64,000 nt of DNA from Petaurus breviceps papuanus (GCA_028583685.1 JAMXIF010000003.1:79264360-79328359); one strand, 5' to 3'. Positions 1 to 13,507 are shown, counted from the first letter of the stretch. The notes: generated from the letters alone by a model not told the origin. Translations and numbers: made by a program.

Positions 1-719
1 CCTTCCTGGCCTGCGTCTGCCGCGTTGCTCTTTTACACAATTCTTACACAATTGTTTACATACTACACAATGTCTATTCACACCCTCCTCTCTCTATTTC
101 CTTTTGGGTAACCCTTGACTTTAATTCTTAAGAGATTGTGGTATTTTATGACTTGCAGTCATGTAGCACTCCTGGAAGAATATTCTTGCTAAAAAGATGA
201 ACTTTCATTTCAAAGTTAAGCCTGGGGGCAATTAAATGTACTGTGCAATTTCCCCAAAGCAATCCTGCTCTTTTCTTCCTATAATGTAGTGTGTCCAACT
301 AATTTTCCACTCATAACATCTGTATAAGATAAATATTGTGATGGCCAACTTTATGAGTAGTCTGTCTAAATATAATCTCTCTATTTTTTTAAATCAATTT
401 TCTTCACCTCTCCTCCGTGCTTTTGTTAGGTCAGCCTCTAATAAATTATTACGAATTTTACTTAATGAGATTTTGTAGTATTCCTAGGCTTCATTTAGTT
501 GATAAAATGTCATCTGCAAACAGAAGGGCCTAGGAAATATTTGTCCATAAGAACAATTTGTACAAAAACAAAATTATTGTAAAAATAATCAGCCTTGAAA
601 GACTTGGGAATTCTGATCAAAACAGGGACCTGACCAACCACAGTTCTAAAGGACTCATGTTGAAACATGCTGTCATCCTCCATATAGAGAGCTGATGGAA
701 TCAGAGTTCAGATTGAAAA
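1..719. other. Unique-looking intronic sequence
   Basis: AT-rich intron. No exon with flanking splice sites and no repeat family was recognised. Confidence 0.5.
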
Positions 720-885
720 CGTTTTTCTTCTCTTCCCCTTCCCCTTCCTCTTCCCCTTTCCCTTTCTTTTTCATTCCTCTTTTTCTTTCCCTTTTTTCCT
801 TCCTTCTTTTCTCTCTGTCTCTCTCTGTCTCTGTCTGTCTGTCTCTTTCTCTGTTTCTCTCTTTCTCCTTTCCCTTCCTTGGGAA
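720..885 (+). repeat. CT-rich polypyrimidine tract
   Basis: About 165 bp of cttcc/ccttt units shifting into ctctgtct units. The long open frames it produces on both strands (Ser/Phe/Leu-rich and Arg/Glu/Lys-rich) are low-complexity artefacts, not genes. Confidence 0.9.
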
Positions 886-1723
886 CCAAAAAGAGAAACT
901 CTCTTCTAAAACTTCAGCATTCTACTTTAGCCTCTTTTTGTCCTGTAAACATTTTCAGATCCATTAAACACACAAGAGTCTAGCTGTTCCTTGGAATAGA
1001 TAATTTGAAGCTAAACTTGGTCATTAGGACCAAAATTAAGCTTGTCCTACAGGAAGCAAATTTTCTTTTCCTTTTTAAGAAAGTGTAGTCCGATAAAAGA
1101 CAATTTTACATTTCTGTCTTGTTTCCTATCCTTTAGCTCTTGTGCTGTGAGGAGAAAAATTGTGCAGACCCCAAAATTGTTCAAAGGGGTAGGAAAGAAT
1201 GAATAGGGAAAAGTAGCAGTAGAGGTTATTGTAGTAAATGAATAAATACTGATTCAAGGAAGAAAAGAATAAATCATAGAGAATAAGAATAGACTGAATC
1301 TTGTTGTGGGCAAAACAAACAAAAACCTTAGGAATTTGCCTGCTAAGTTGGTTGCTGAATATATGACTCACCTATAAATTCCAGCTCATCAAAAGTAGGA
1401 GTAAACATTAGGATAGCCCTTGATGGCAAACCTGGTTTGTAATTGTTTCAAGATTATCATGAATATTTTCCTAAATAATTTCAAAGAAATTACTGTGAAA
1501 TCAGATCAAAGAATGCAAAAGTGACTGTTCCTACCTCAAGAAATAAAGAAAACAGGATAACCTAGTCTATTTTAAATGCCCTGAATTTGGAGTTGGTAAG
1601 GGGTTACTATTATATTCCTGCTCTTTCACAAAGCAAAAATGAAAGAAAAATAAAAGAGAGCATAAATGACTGCAAAGATTATATAAAACCTTGTCTACCA
1701 ATCTTTTTTTAGTGACAATAAAT
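886..1723. other. Intronic sequence without recognised content
   Basis: No gene, RNA or clear repeat seen. The minus-strand open frame at 1126-1371 has no family resemblance and no splice context. Confidence 0.45.
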
Positions 1724-1945
1724 CAGGGGTTCTTACCACAGGTTCCACAGACAGACTTTTTGTGGATAGATTTCAGAGGGTTCTTGAATTTAGATGGGAA
1801 AAAAGGAGCTGCATCCTTATATTCTATAAAATTTGTTTCCTTTGTAAACTGATGCATTTTGTTTTATACGTAATAAACATTCTGTGGAGTCCATAGGCTT
1901 CACCAGAATGTCAAAGGGATTATGACACACAAAAAAAGATTGACT
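1724..1945. mobile_element. Old hAT-like nonautonomous DNA transposon, copy 1
   Basis: Starts with caggggttctta and carries the internal block gtggagtccataggcttcacc...ccaaagggattatgacac. A second copy of the same family lies at 26402-26592. The full-length family ends in ggttaagaacccctg; the right end here has decayed, so the terminal inverted repeat is only partly visible. Confidence 0.6.
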
Positions 1946-2039
1946 CCAGCAACAGATAATACTTTAAAGGAATGTGTACATGTTGAGGTATGCATGTTGT
2001 TTTTTTCCTCCACTCTTAAGGCTTCCATGATAGCTTTTG

Positions 2040-2670
2040 TTAGATCAGTGACAGTAATTCTACATATCCTAAACACAGAACTCTTTTCTCATCCCTACAA
2101 CACCATTTCCAAATTCAAACAGAATGTGTGCACCTTGATATCCTACAAGCATCTCACATTTGATGCTTCTTGGTTTTTCTCCTAAACCTGCTCTTCCTCC
2201 TTTTGACTTAACCACTTGTCTTTACTTTACTTTACCACAGAATACAACATATCCCTCTCTCTCTCTCACTTCTCATACCAATAAGCTACCAAATCATGTT
2301 TATTATTTGTGTGCATGTGTGTGTGTGAATGCCAATCTGCCTCTCTCTCATTTCTCGTACATCTTCTTTCCTCTGTATTAATATTACTATCATCCTGGTA
2401 CAGATTTTCATTACCACTCAACTCTCTGATTACCATAGACTACTTACAGATCTTTCAATCTTCATATTTTGACCCTTTCCATTCACACTTTGTATTGCTG
2501 TCAGACTAATCTATGTGTAGATTTCATCATGTCACTTCTCAGAACTCTTCAGTGATTTTCCTTACTCTCTGTCAAGCAATATTCAAACTCCTCAGCCTGG
2601 CATTTGAGGAAACCCCCCCTCACCCCTACAGTCTGACATGAACCTATCCTTCCATTCGTATTTCATTACA
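2040..2670 (+). mobile_element. L2 (CR1-clade) LINE, 3' part, first of two tandem copies
   Basis: The best match is 2520-2625, 'atttcatcatgtcacttctcagaactc...caaactcctcagcctggcatttgagga', the region that follows the reverse-transcriptase core in L2. The sequence upstream is L2-like but diverged. It ends in a C-rich run near 2630. In the consensus this block lies downstream of the YADD region, yet here it precedes one (about 2760), so this is a separate copy from the next entry. Confidence 0.55.
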
Positions 2671-2679
2671 AGATCCCAC

Positions 2680-3928
2680 GAGTCTCTACCTTGGGCCCTC
2701 TATATACTCTTTCACTTGGTGATCTCATAAGCTTACATGTATTTAATTATCACCTCTATGCTGATGATTCTCAAATTCCTTTATCCAGCCCTAACCTTTC
2801 TACTTACTTCCAGTCTCATGTCTCTCTATTGGACATCTCCACTTGGATGTCATTCAGATGTTTTAAACACATGTCCAAAATTGAATTCATTATCTTTCCT
2901 TCCCAAATGCCCCCCTCTTTCTAAGTTCCCAGGGACTGTCAAGAGTGCTAATACCTTCCCAGTCACCTGACCTCTCTACCGAGGATTATCCTTGACTCCT
3001 TACTCTTATCTCCTATCTCTAATCAGTTTCAAATTTTGTATTTTCTACCTTCTTACATCTCTCACGTCACCTTCTTTGACACTACGGCCACCCAGGTGCG
3101 GGCTCTCTTCACCTCCTCTATTGTAATAACCTGCTAATTGATCTACTTGTTTCAAGCCTCTCAGATTCCTGTTTCTCTATTACTTGACAGAGAAATTGAT
3201 TTTCCTTATATACAGGTATGATCATGTCACTCCCCCTTCCCCATTAAATCATGATTATCAAAGACTCTTTATCACCTTCAGGATCAAATATAAAACCCTC
3301 TGCTTAGGCTCTAAAGTCCTCTATAACCTAGTTCCTTCCTACTTTTTCATTATTCTTACTCCTTACCACTTGCCCTCGTGTACTTTTGGATTCATTGACA
3401 CTGGCTTGCTTGCTGTTCCAGAATGAGATTCTCCATTTTTGCTTGCTGTCTTCTATGCCTGGAATTCTTTCCTTTCTCATTTCTGCCATCTAGCTTCCCT
3501 GGCTTCCTTAAGGTCCCAGTTAAAATTCCACCTTCTACAGGAAACCTTTCCCCATCCCTCTTATTTCTTCCAGTGCCTTTCTTCTTTTACTTTCAATTTA
3601 TCCTGTATATAGCTTCTTCTTTGTATGTATGTCTCTTCCCCAACCCCCTCAAGACTGTAAGCTCCTGGGGATGGCTAGGTTGTGCAGTGAGTAAAGCGCT
3701 GGCCCTGGAGTCAGGAGGACCTGAGTTTGGATCCAGCTTCAGACACTTAACACAAAAAAACTAGCTGTGTGACCTTGGGCAAATCACTTAACCCCAATTG
3801 CCCTCGGGGAAAAAAAAAGACTGTAAGCTCCTCATGGGCAAGATTACCTTTTACTTTTCTCTGTTTACCCAGAATTTAGCACAGTATGTGGCACATACTA
3901 GGTATTTGCTTAATAAATTCTCATTGGC
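2680..3928 (+). mobile_element. L2 (CR1-clade) LINE, RT end plus 3' UTR, second copy
   Basis: Residues [14 protein letters not shown] (about 2737-2778) include the YADD catalytic motif of reverse transcriptase, followed by the L2-typical text 'ctggacatctccacttggatgtca' and 'ccttgactccttactctt'. The 3' end reads 'gtggcacatactaggtatttgcttaataaattctcattgg'. The frame is interrupted throughout, so it is long dead. A SINE (3667-3817) is inserted near its 3' end. Confidence 0.8.
3667..3817 (+). mobile_element. tRNA-derived marsupial SINE with exact 15-bp target-site duplication
   Basis: Body runs from gggatggctaggttgtgcag through a B-box-like gtttggatcca to accccaattgccctcgggg and A8. The 15-bp repeat agactgtaagctcct stands at 3652-3666 and 3818-3832. 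Inserted into the L2 3' UTR. Confidence 0.93.
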
Positions 3929-5585
3929 TTTGAGTATAGTTTCCCAAATAAAATCCAACTTGTCTCTTACTTATATTCAATTTTTGACCTTGCCTCTTTT
4001 TCCAAGTAGTTTTTATACATTGTTTGTGTATTGATGGAACGATTCAACAGACTAAATGTTATTATCTGGGAAATAGCTGTTTTTAATCTGTGTTTTTATG
4101 TGTGAAATATTGGATCAATTTCTTTTGAGTAGTTGTGGATTTCATTGGAGATACCCTAAGGAATAGTGGAGATTGATGCAATCAGCTTGCTGTAATCTAT
4201 AAACAACAACACGGACCAGACCTCACCATTGCTCAGGGAATTCCTTTTCCATCTGGACTCTGGGAAGGTCATCCTCCATAAGAAGGTCATCCTCCAAAAC
4301 CATAACAAATTTCTTCTTATTTTATGCTTCATTGGATAATCATGGGTCCATCTAGAAAAGTTATCTCAGTGGTTGGATCTTGGAAGTTGTGTCTTGTATG
4401 ACCTCACCTTGTTGGAGGAAAACCATTGAGTCTTTTACATGTTCAAGGCATTAGACTCTATAAGTCAATTTTTAGAATTGACAAACAATAAAAATGGCAG
4501 TCTTTTTTTTTCTTTGTACCTTCTGGACACTCTTGTAACTCAGGATGTAGAGAATTATTGGTGAAAACCTAACTATTCTCTTCTCATATGTATATCACTA
4601 TATGTTTATGTATTGTTGATATATGTTTATAACATTCTGACAAAATATTATAGAGAGGAGAAAGTAGGAAGATAGTTTAGTTATTGCTGATGAACTCTTG
4701 GTTATCTTTATTTTTACTAATATTATTATCCAGGGTTATTTCTCAGTGTTTTATTCCTTTTCTCTTATGTGATTCTCTAAAAATTGATTTCTCAATGATT
4801 TCAAAATCATGTTACCTCCAACAGGATATCTATTGTATCTATTATCTGTTTCAGGCATTTTTTCTAACTTCATTTTCTTGAGTACTGCTTCAACATCCTC
4901 GTATACCCATTGGGTAATGAAATATATAGTGGTCCTATTGCTATTGATAATGAAAATAGATCACTGTCATGATGCTTTCCATTGTGTTCAATTTTCTATC
5001 TACTTATGATTCTCTTTCATGTTTTATTTACAAACATCTTAGAAATTATTTGACCCATGTAGGTCTCAAGTCAGGCTTTCTGCAAATTTGCTTTTATTTT
5101 TACCTGCTATTCATTTTCTTCTGAGGAGACACTGTTTGTAATTTTTCTGCCACCATTTTCTATATTGTTTAGCAAATTAGTTTATACTTTAGAATGGTGT
5201 TGCCTTTGAATACCATGTTTCTCTTCTTGGCAATGAAATTAATTGTTTTGCAGCTAAGACAGCTTCTCAACTCTAGGTCTCCATTATAGTGACTACTTTA
5301 CCACAACTAATTAAGAAACAATGAGAATCAGTCATTGGGTTTACAATTACTCATTTTACATTTCTCAGCACTCAACAGTTTCTTTGAAAAGTCAATTTGG
5401 AGCCTGTGTAATTGCATGTACTTCCTTCTCATATTTCTCCTATGTCAATTTAGGAAAGTTCTTTTGTGGGAACAGAGAAAGAGATAGAAAAACAACACAA
5501 TATGGCAGAATTGGTTTTATCATGTAGACAAAGCAACAAGAACTCACTTCTTGGGACACTTGATCATCTTAAGAGAGCCAATACT
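3929..5585. other. Intronic sequence without recognised content
   Basis: AT-rich. Several short open frames (for example 4684-4881 and 5321-5527) but no family resemblance and no exon borders. No clear repeat seen. Confidence 0.4.
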
Positions 5586-5589
5586 TATG

Positions 5590-5775
5590 ATGAGCCATCT
5601 AGGTAGTGTAGTAGATAAAAGTCTGGAAAACCTAAGGTTAAATCTTTCCTCAGACATTTACTGCCCGTGGGACTCCAGGCAAGTGACTTAATTTCTCGAG
5701 TCCCAGTTTCTTCATTTATAAAATGAGATATTGGACTTGATGGCTTCTAATGTCCCACTTGTATATTTATTATCT
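5590..5775 (+). mobile_element. SINE with MIR-like middle, degraded
   Basis: gagccatctaggtagtgtagtagataaaag ... ccaggcaagtgacttaatttc...cagtttcttcatttataaaatgag. Follows the tRNA-head/CORE pattern; old. Confidence 0.75.
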
Positions 5776-5784
5776 TGTAGCCAT

Positions 5785-6216
5785 CGTGTTTAGTTTTTAA
5801 AGCCCTTCACAATCTTGTCCCATCCTACATTTCCTGAAATTTGCGTACATTGTTCCCCTTTGCACACTCTTCAGTCTAGCTAAATTATTCTTCTTTCCAT
5901 GCCTTGTAGACAAACCTCCATGTCTTTTTACTAGCTATCCCTCATGTCTTACTTCCACATCACTTCTGCTTCTTAGAATCCTGTCTTTCAAAATTTGCTC
6001 AGATGACACCTCTGTAGAAGCCCTTTTTGATCTTATCTGCTAATGTTTCTTTCAAGAATATTTAGCTTGCATTTAGGTCATTAATATTTTACATGAGCTT
6101 ATTTATACATGCATGAAATGTAGCCTTCTTTACAGCAGAAACAATTTCATCTTTGTCTGTATATGACTACTTCCAGATACATAGTAGATACTTAATAAAT
6201 TCTTGTTGACTGATGA
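5785..6216 (+). mobile_element. L2 LINE 3' end
   Basis: 'aaagcccttcacaatcttgtccc', 'ctcagatgacacctctgtagaagcc' and the terminal 'agatacatagtagatacttaataaattcttgttga' are L2 3'-end landmarks in order. Confidence 0.8.
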
Positions 6217-6960
6217 ATTCAACAGACCTATAAACCAGTCAAGAGAATGGAACTGACAGTTGGGTTCTGTTACTCTACAGTAGCTGGTCACTGGCTTGAA
6301 GGTCAAGAAGGCAAACAGTTCTAGGAGAATGAACCTATAATTGAGGAGCTGACCATTGGACCCAATCATTATAGGAAGAGAAAAGAAATAAGAGCATTAT
6401 TCGAGCAAATGGCAATATATATGGTGTGGTCATGTTTCTGAAGGGCTAGAATGGAGATGGATGTCATTGGAGTTGAAAGCCTTGAGGGATTTTCGAGCCA
6501 AGACATTAGGAAGTTAAAACTATTGAGAATGAACCTTTGTGATCTCTATTCCACTTCCAAGTATATCTTACCTATTTTCATATGTTTTTCTCATATTTTC
6601 ATATTTACCATTTTCATATGTTTAAGAGCCAGAGCTTTTTTTTTTAGTTCTAGTTCATCTTTGTGTATTCATCCCTGTAATTGTAGCATGTAGAATGCTA
6701 GAACATCATAGAAGAATTCCCTTCTAGCTTTAGCTCTATTATCATATGTTCTTTAACCTTAATGTTTGCACTTGTTCTTTTACATTTCAGAGAATTATAC
6801 CTCACATCATAACTGTTGGTATTTTTCAAGACTATGAATTGCATGCAGCATATTTTTATTTTCTGATTTATTCAGTTGATGAAAACAAGAGAATAGAGCC
6901 TGTGTGTATTTGTCATGTTTAATAAATAACAGAGTTATCATCTTTAGCAGACAGTGTTGA

Positions 6961-7182
<222 letters not shown>

Positions 7183-7537
7183 TAATTCATTAATTCTTTT
7201 GCTTTGCATGAACCAACTGAAAGCAACCAACTGCAATACTGTGCTTCGGGAAGTTTTTCCAAATAGTAATTTGAAATTGATAAGTCCTTACAGTGCAAAG
7301 GAAAATAGAGGTCTGAGGAATTTGGGCATTTAGAAAAGGAACCAGTCAACAAAATTCACATTCCAAAATAATTTCTTTTCTATAGTTATCTTATTTACTC
7401 TTGCAAAAGCAGTTTTGTTTTTCTTTCCTAACTCATCAAGTTTGTGGGAGGGGCTGGTCTATAAATGAGGAGGATAATTTAGATATACAGTGTTAATATT
7501 TCAGGTAAGGATCAAGATTCATTACATTGCACAGCCT

Positions 7538-7705
7538 GTCTTTAGCTTAGTGGATAAATCTTAAAAAATTACCTGATATTTAGGGAGGGTAAGTGATTTG
7601 CCCTTGGATATGTGGCTTATGTGAGCACCAAGATTCAAATCTAGAATCTTCTTGCCTGTAGTTCATAGCTAAGTGATTCAGTTATCTAACTGGCCTTATC
7701 AGAGA
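7538..7705 (-). mobile_element. Old SINE fragment
   Basis: Contains reverse-orientation landmarks 'gggtaagtgatttgccc' and 'agattcaaatctagaatcttctt'. Heavily diverged. Confidence 0.4.
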
Positions 7706-8563
7706 CTATTTGGCATTTTTTACAAGAGAATGTTAAAGAATTCCTCCAAAATAATGCAGAAGATACAATACAAATGTGTCACTCATTTAGTGCTCTGATT
7801 GAGCAGCAAGGTAATGTTCTCAAATCCTCTAATAAAGACAGATGTCATCAGTAATTCTTTGTTCTTTAATTCTTAGTTAGATTAAATGGACTGTTTCTCC
7901 TGGATATGTTATATCTGAAAATATTTTCATATAAGCTCCGGGCACAGCAAGAATAGGAATTATAATTGCCCTAATATGTATGTATACATGTGTGTAGGTA
8001 TATAGCTATATGTGTTTATCTCTAGATATTTCTATATCTGTATCCCTATGAATGATTTAGATCAACATAGTCTTAACATTTACTTGTCTGCACTAAGTGG
8101 AAATTTTAAAAATCCCTACTGTGCCCTCATTATAAAGCAAGATTTGGAACAGATGCATTTATCTACAAGCTATTAAAAGAGTTGAAAGGCAGGGTTTTTT
8201 TTAAGACAATGGTAAATCATCATATTCTCAATCTTACAATTTACCATCCCAAAGCAAAATATAATAGACATGAACTCTAAAGTTGGTTAATGAGAAAGTT
8301 CAAGTTTGGTTTGATTGTGCTATTTTAATAAGAGATTATCTTCTAAGTTTTATAGTTTCTTTATTGTTTTCCCCATCTCCAATTGGAGCTACATGGTATA
8401 AGGGAATTTGAATTAAATAGCCCTTTCAGAGAACAAGATTCAATATGTCATTATTGCTTATGATAAGCTGTCTATAATAAAATGACTTACATTTAACTAA
8501 GGCAGAAGTGATGCAGAAAGAACCCAGAGGAGGAGACCTTGTCAAAATTCACCAAGCCAATGA

Positions 8564-8722
<159 letters not shown>

Positions 8723-9212
8723 TGAGATATTATTAAGAGATTGTTTGGTTTTTATTCATTTCATCCTTTTATCTGTCATAGTAGGCCACAAGAGTGTGTT
8801 ATTTCACTCCAGTTTAATGTGCTCTGTGTTTTGGGAGTCCTTCAATATAACAAAGCCAATTTTTCTTACCCACAATGGAGGGAATGGATTAATAAGATCT
8901 GACACAGATTGATTAATTTTAACCATATCCCCATTATGTCTTTCCTGATGTAACTATGAGGAATTGTAGGCAAAAAAGGGAACTCAGACTCTCACAAACT
9001 GTAAATAACTGGAGAATACATCCAGAGACCACAGAAAAAGCCCAGAAATATGAGTGAAAAATGAAAAGGGAATAATCATTCATGCAAATATTTAATTTTT
9101 ATATGTCAAGAATAAAGAAATTTTGCTAAACTCAGAACATATTTTTAAAAATTACAATACTAAAACAACATCAGATAAATTCTGTTTGAAGGAAGTATTA
9201 CAATATGGCACT

Positions 9213-9462
9213 GCAGCATAATAATAGCTCACACATATAAAGAGTGCTGAGGTTTGCCAAGCTCCTTACATACATTATCTCATTTGATCCTCAACAAAAC
9301 TCGGAAGTGGGTGCTATTATTATCATTCTAATTTTACAGATGAAGAAACTGAGACTCAGAGATATATTAATTCATGTCTTTAGGGTCATATAACTAGGAA
9401 GTAACTGAGAGGAGATTTAAACTTACATCTTTCTGATGCCAAGTTTAGCCCTTTCTCTACTG
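9213..9462 (-). mobile_element. MIR-like (CORE) SINE, reverse orientation
   Basis: 'acattatctcatttgatcctcaacaaaa', 'attttacagatgaagaaactgag' and 'ggtcatataactaggaagt' in the order of a reversed CORE-SINE. Confidence 0.8.
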
Positions 9463-9465
9463 CAG

Positions 9466-9828
9466 CAGCGATGTCAAGCTCAAATAGAAAGCAAGCCCAC
9501 TAAACCCTATTCGGGATCCCTGTGGGCTGCATATTGACTTGGAAAACCACATATTAACATTATCTATGTTCTATTGTATTTTTATCTTGTTAAATATTTC
9601 CCAATTACATCTTTTTTTTTAAGCAATTGGGGTTAAGTAACTTGCTCAAGTTTACACGGCCAGGTGTTTCTGGGTGGGTGCTTAGTGTCTGAGTCCGGAT
9701 TCGATCCCCCAGGTCATCCCGACACTGAGGTCGGTGCTCTTACTCACTGTGCTACCTGGCTGCCACCAATTACATCTTAATGTTATTCAGGCAGCACTCT
9801 GTTCTCTACCCACCATGTTTGATACTTC
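9466..9828. mobile_element. hAT-like element with 'gtgtcaaa' ends, copy 1 (interrupted)
   Basis: Left end cagcgatgtcaagctcaaatag; right end ccaccatgtttgatac. Same family as 15983-16182 and 35174-35366. Split by a SINE at 9614-9765. Confidence 0.7.
9614..9765 (-). mobile_element. tRNA-derived SINE, 'gtgtcgggatgacctgg' subfamily, with exact 13-bp TSD
   Basis: Reversed body: poly-T, aagcaattggggttaagtaac ... gattcgatcccccaggtcatcccgacact ... gctacctggctgcca. The 13-bp repeat ccaattacatctt stands at 9601-9613 and 9766-9778. The same subfamily forms the tandem pair at 41072-41367. Confidence 0.92.
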
Positions 9829-10053
9829 TACATAATACACTACACCTCTTCTGTGGACTTCCATAATGTTCCTTGGCTGAACCAAACTTTAATATTCTAG
9901 TAATTATTATGATTCCAGATCTTTTTAGAAAAGAGGAATGAATGAATTTTTAAGATTTATAAAGATAGCTGATATTTTCCTATTGAAATGACCAGTTTTA
10001 AATATTCATAAATCAGGTATTTGTGTCATTGTGGTGCTATTTGTAACCTATAG

Positions 10054-10136
10054 GTGATGAACTTCCCTTGAGCATTCGAATTTCTCATGACAAACAGGAC
10101 AAGTTACATGGCTGTTTAGAACATCTCTTCAGTCAG
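10054..10136 (+). CDS. PREX2: PREX2 internal exon C (83 nt): start of IP4P-like region
   Basis: The acceptor is acctatag|GT and the donor is AGTCAG|gtaaga. It enters in phase 1 and leaves in phase 0, with 27 whole codons. It encodes [20 protein letters not shown] followed by CLEHLFSQ, continuous with exons B and D. The polypyrimidine tract is weak (ctatttgtaacctatag), but the reading frame and the conserved peptide decide the border. Confidence 0.92.
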
Positions 10137-10636
10137 GTAAGACTGGCTAAGGTTTTTTATTAGCTTTTCAATGAACATAGTTCAAATACTGGTTTGAAAG
10201 GGGTAATTTTTCTTTATTGAAATGTTATCTGTTTCCTGGTGGGTTGTTCAGCATCCTTAAGAAAATGTTTTGCTTTTAAATTTTTATGACTCTCCTAACT
10301 TCAAAAAATGCAAGACTAACTTTGTGTTCTTATAACTGCTTCACTTTCATGGTGATAACAACCCCCCAAAAATGGTTCAATTTTTGTTGTTATTGTTTTA
10401 AAATATGGTGGATTGTCACTATATGTTCATTTACAGTCCCACTCAGCATTCAACCATCCAGTATACCTAATACTTAGATGAGGGACAAGGATAGGAACTG
10501 GATGGGTGACTGAACTGTTTTCTTTTAGGGAACTCCCTACAGTGAGGAAACTGTCTCTATCAATCCATCCTTCTCTTCCAATTACCTAACCATCCCCACC
10601 CCCAACTTACAGTTATAAAGAATTGCCTAGAGTACT

Positions 10637-11060
10637 GGAAGGAAGGAAGGAAGGAAGGAAGGAAGGAAGGAAGGAAGGAAGGAAGGAAGGAAGGAAGGAA
10701 AGAAAGGAAGGAGGAAGAGAGGGAGGGAGGGAGGGAGGAAGGGAGGAAGGGAGCAAGGAAAGGAGGAGCAAGGAAGGGAAGAAGGGGAGGAAGGAAGGAA
10801 GGGAGGAAGGAAGGGAGGGAGGGAGGAAGGGAGGAAGAAAAGGAGGAGGAAGGAAGGAAGAAAGGAAGGAAGGAAGGAAGGGAGGGAGGAAGGGAGAAAG
10901 GGAGGAAGGAAAGGAGGAGGGAGAAAGGGAAGAAAGGAAGGGAGGGAGGGAGGAAGGGAAGGAGGGAGGGAAAGAGGAAAGGAGAAAGGGAGAGAAGGAA
11001 GAAGGAAGGGAAGGAAGAAGGGAGGGAGAGAAATGGGAGGGAGGAAGGGAGGAAAGGAGA
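10637..11060 (+). repeat. Large GGAA/GGGA purine microsatellite
   Basis: Sixteen uninterrupted GGAA units (10637-10700) followed by ~360 bp of imperfect GGAA/GGGA/GAAA. Every base to about 11060 is nearly purine. It abuts the 3' (tail) end of the reversed SINE at 11061. The 164-residue Gly/Arg/Glu/Lys open frame here is an artefact of the repeat. Confidence 0.97.
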
Positions 11061-11303
11061 GGTCTTTTATGTACTAGGCACTATGCTAAGCACTTCGTAA
11101 ACATTACCTCAAATTGATCTTCACAACCACCCTGGGAAGTAAGTTCTAGTATTACCATTTTATAGTTGAGGAAATTGAGGCATATAGACCTTAAATAACT
11201 TATATAGGCTTATGCAGCTAGTGCCTGAGGCTGAATTTGAATTCAGGTCTTCCTGATTCCAGACCCAGCACTCTTATCTCCTATGACACCTAGCTGCTTT
11301 TTG
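11061..11303 (-). mobile_element. CORE/MIR-like SINE, reverse orientation
   Basis: 'tactaggcactatgctaagcacttcgtaaac', 'ttcacaaccaccctgggaagtaag', 'gaaattgaggca' and 'gacacctagctgc' in reverse SINE order. Its 3' tail faces the GGAA tract. Confidence 0.85.
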
Positions 11304-11570
11304 AGGCAAAGATATTAAAACTGAAATTTGCAGAAAACATGGGAGGAATCATCCATATTTATGCTAATAAAAATTGAATTCCAGGCAATATGTGTATGAT
11401 GTACCCCTCAGTTGCTACAGCCATTGCCACAGTAAATGGAAGATGACTGGCTGGTAAAATGATTATAGCTGCATATCCGTGTCTTCTAACTTGCCACATC
11501 CTCTCCTCTGATTCAGTGACAGAAAATAACGACTGTTTCCTGTTCAATGATCAAGGAGAATTCAGTCCTT

Positions 11571-11578
11571 TATACATA

Positions 11579-11618
<40 letters not shown>
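11571..11618. repeat. (TA)n microsatellite
   Basis: About 48 bp of alternating TA with two interruptions. Confidence 0.95.
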
Positions 11619-11621
<3 letters not shown>

Positions 11622-12077
11622 CATGTGAACATGCATATGTGTAAACACACACAGCTAGTGCATCTTTGATTTCATCATTATAAGGAGCTCTCCACTGAGG
11701 AAAGTAACAATACAGGGCACAATTACTCTACAACTGATGGTCTTAAAGAACACAAAGTCAGTATCAAAAGCAATATCTGAGCCTAGGTGTTCCTTTTATT
11801 TCAAATTCACCTCTTTATCTACCAGGCTACACTGACTTCTTATTAGTTATATGTTTAAATATAGGAAGAAAAAGTAATAAAAAATACTCTCAACTTCAAC
11901 GTTTGTTTTGTATGCCTTTATCTCAGATGCTTCTCTGGAATTCATATAAATTTTCCAGAATAGTGAACAGTTATGGGTTTTTCTCCTAGTAATTTTTTCT
12001 TTAGGAAATATAGTGAAATGCAAACACAGAATTGCTTTTGGAATTTCATAGTACTCAGAAACCTCTAATGTTGACAG

Positions 12078-12168
12078 GTGGACTCAATTACCAATCTTCT
12101 TAAAGGACCTGCTGTAGTGAGAGTCTTTGAACAGACCAAATGCTTCACACCAGGTCGAGGATTACAAG
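12078..12168 (+). CDS. PREX2: PREX2 internal exon D (91 nt)
   Basis: The acceptor is gttgacag|GTGGAC and the donor is TTACAAG|gtaaca. It enters in phase 0 and leaves in phase 1. It encodes [20 protein letters not shown] followed by [10 protein letters not shown]. The acceptor lacks a strong pyrimidine tract, so the frame match to both neighbours is the main support. It is separated from the next exon by the shortest intron of the window (471 bp). Confidence 0.92.
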
Positions 12169-12608
12169 GTAACATTTTACAATAACTACTAACAGTTGGG
12201 GATAGATAGAAGACATGTATGTGAAAATAAGGAATAATTGATTTCTAGTTCTAGGAAAACCTTGTACTAATTTTTTTCTTTTAAAAATATTCTTGGTACC
12301 CCAGTTTTATGATTCATTCACTATTGATTCTTTGAAAAAATGCCAGTTTTCTTAACCTGTTACAAAACTTTACAATATAAAATGGAATTAAAGTATATGT
12401 GATTAAAAAGAACTTTTCCATCTAACTTTCAGCACTTTTATAAAAATAAGACTAGGTTCTATTGTTACAATATGACTTTTTATAGTTGATGTCTTCTATA
12501 AAATGGCATCAGAAACAACTGTGATAAAAATATGTTGGAGGTAGTTGTTGAGATTAAAGGAATAACTCAGAAGTCTATAGGATTACAGTCTGTCTTCGAG
12601 AAGGTTAA

Positions 12609-13507
<899 letters not shown>

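Noticed and set aside
695-967. 90-residue Ser/Phe/Leu-rich + frame and its minus-strand Arg/Glu-rich counterpart
   Set aside because: Both are read-outs of the CT-rich tract at 720-885.
2691-2924. 77-residue frame with a YADD motif as a possible host gene
   Set aside because: The YADD is the reverse-transcriptase motif of an L2 LINE; the flanking text and 3' end are L2.
10623-11117. 164-residue open frame rich in Gly, Arg, Glu and Lys
   Set aside because: It is produced entirely by the GGAA/GGGA microsatellite; no start context, no splice fit and no protein family.
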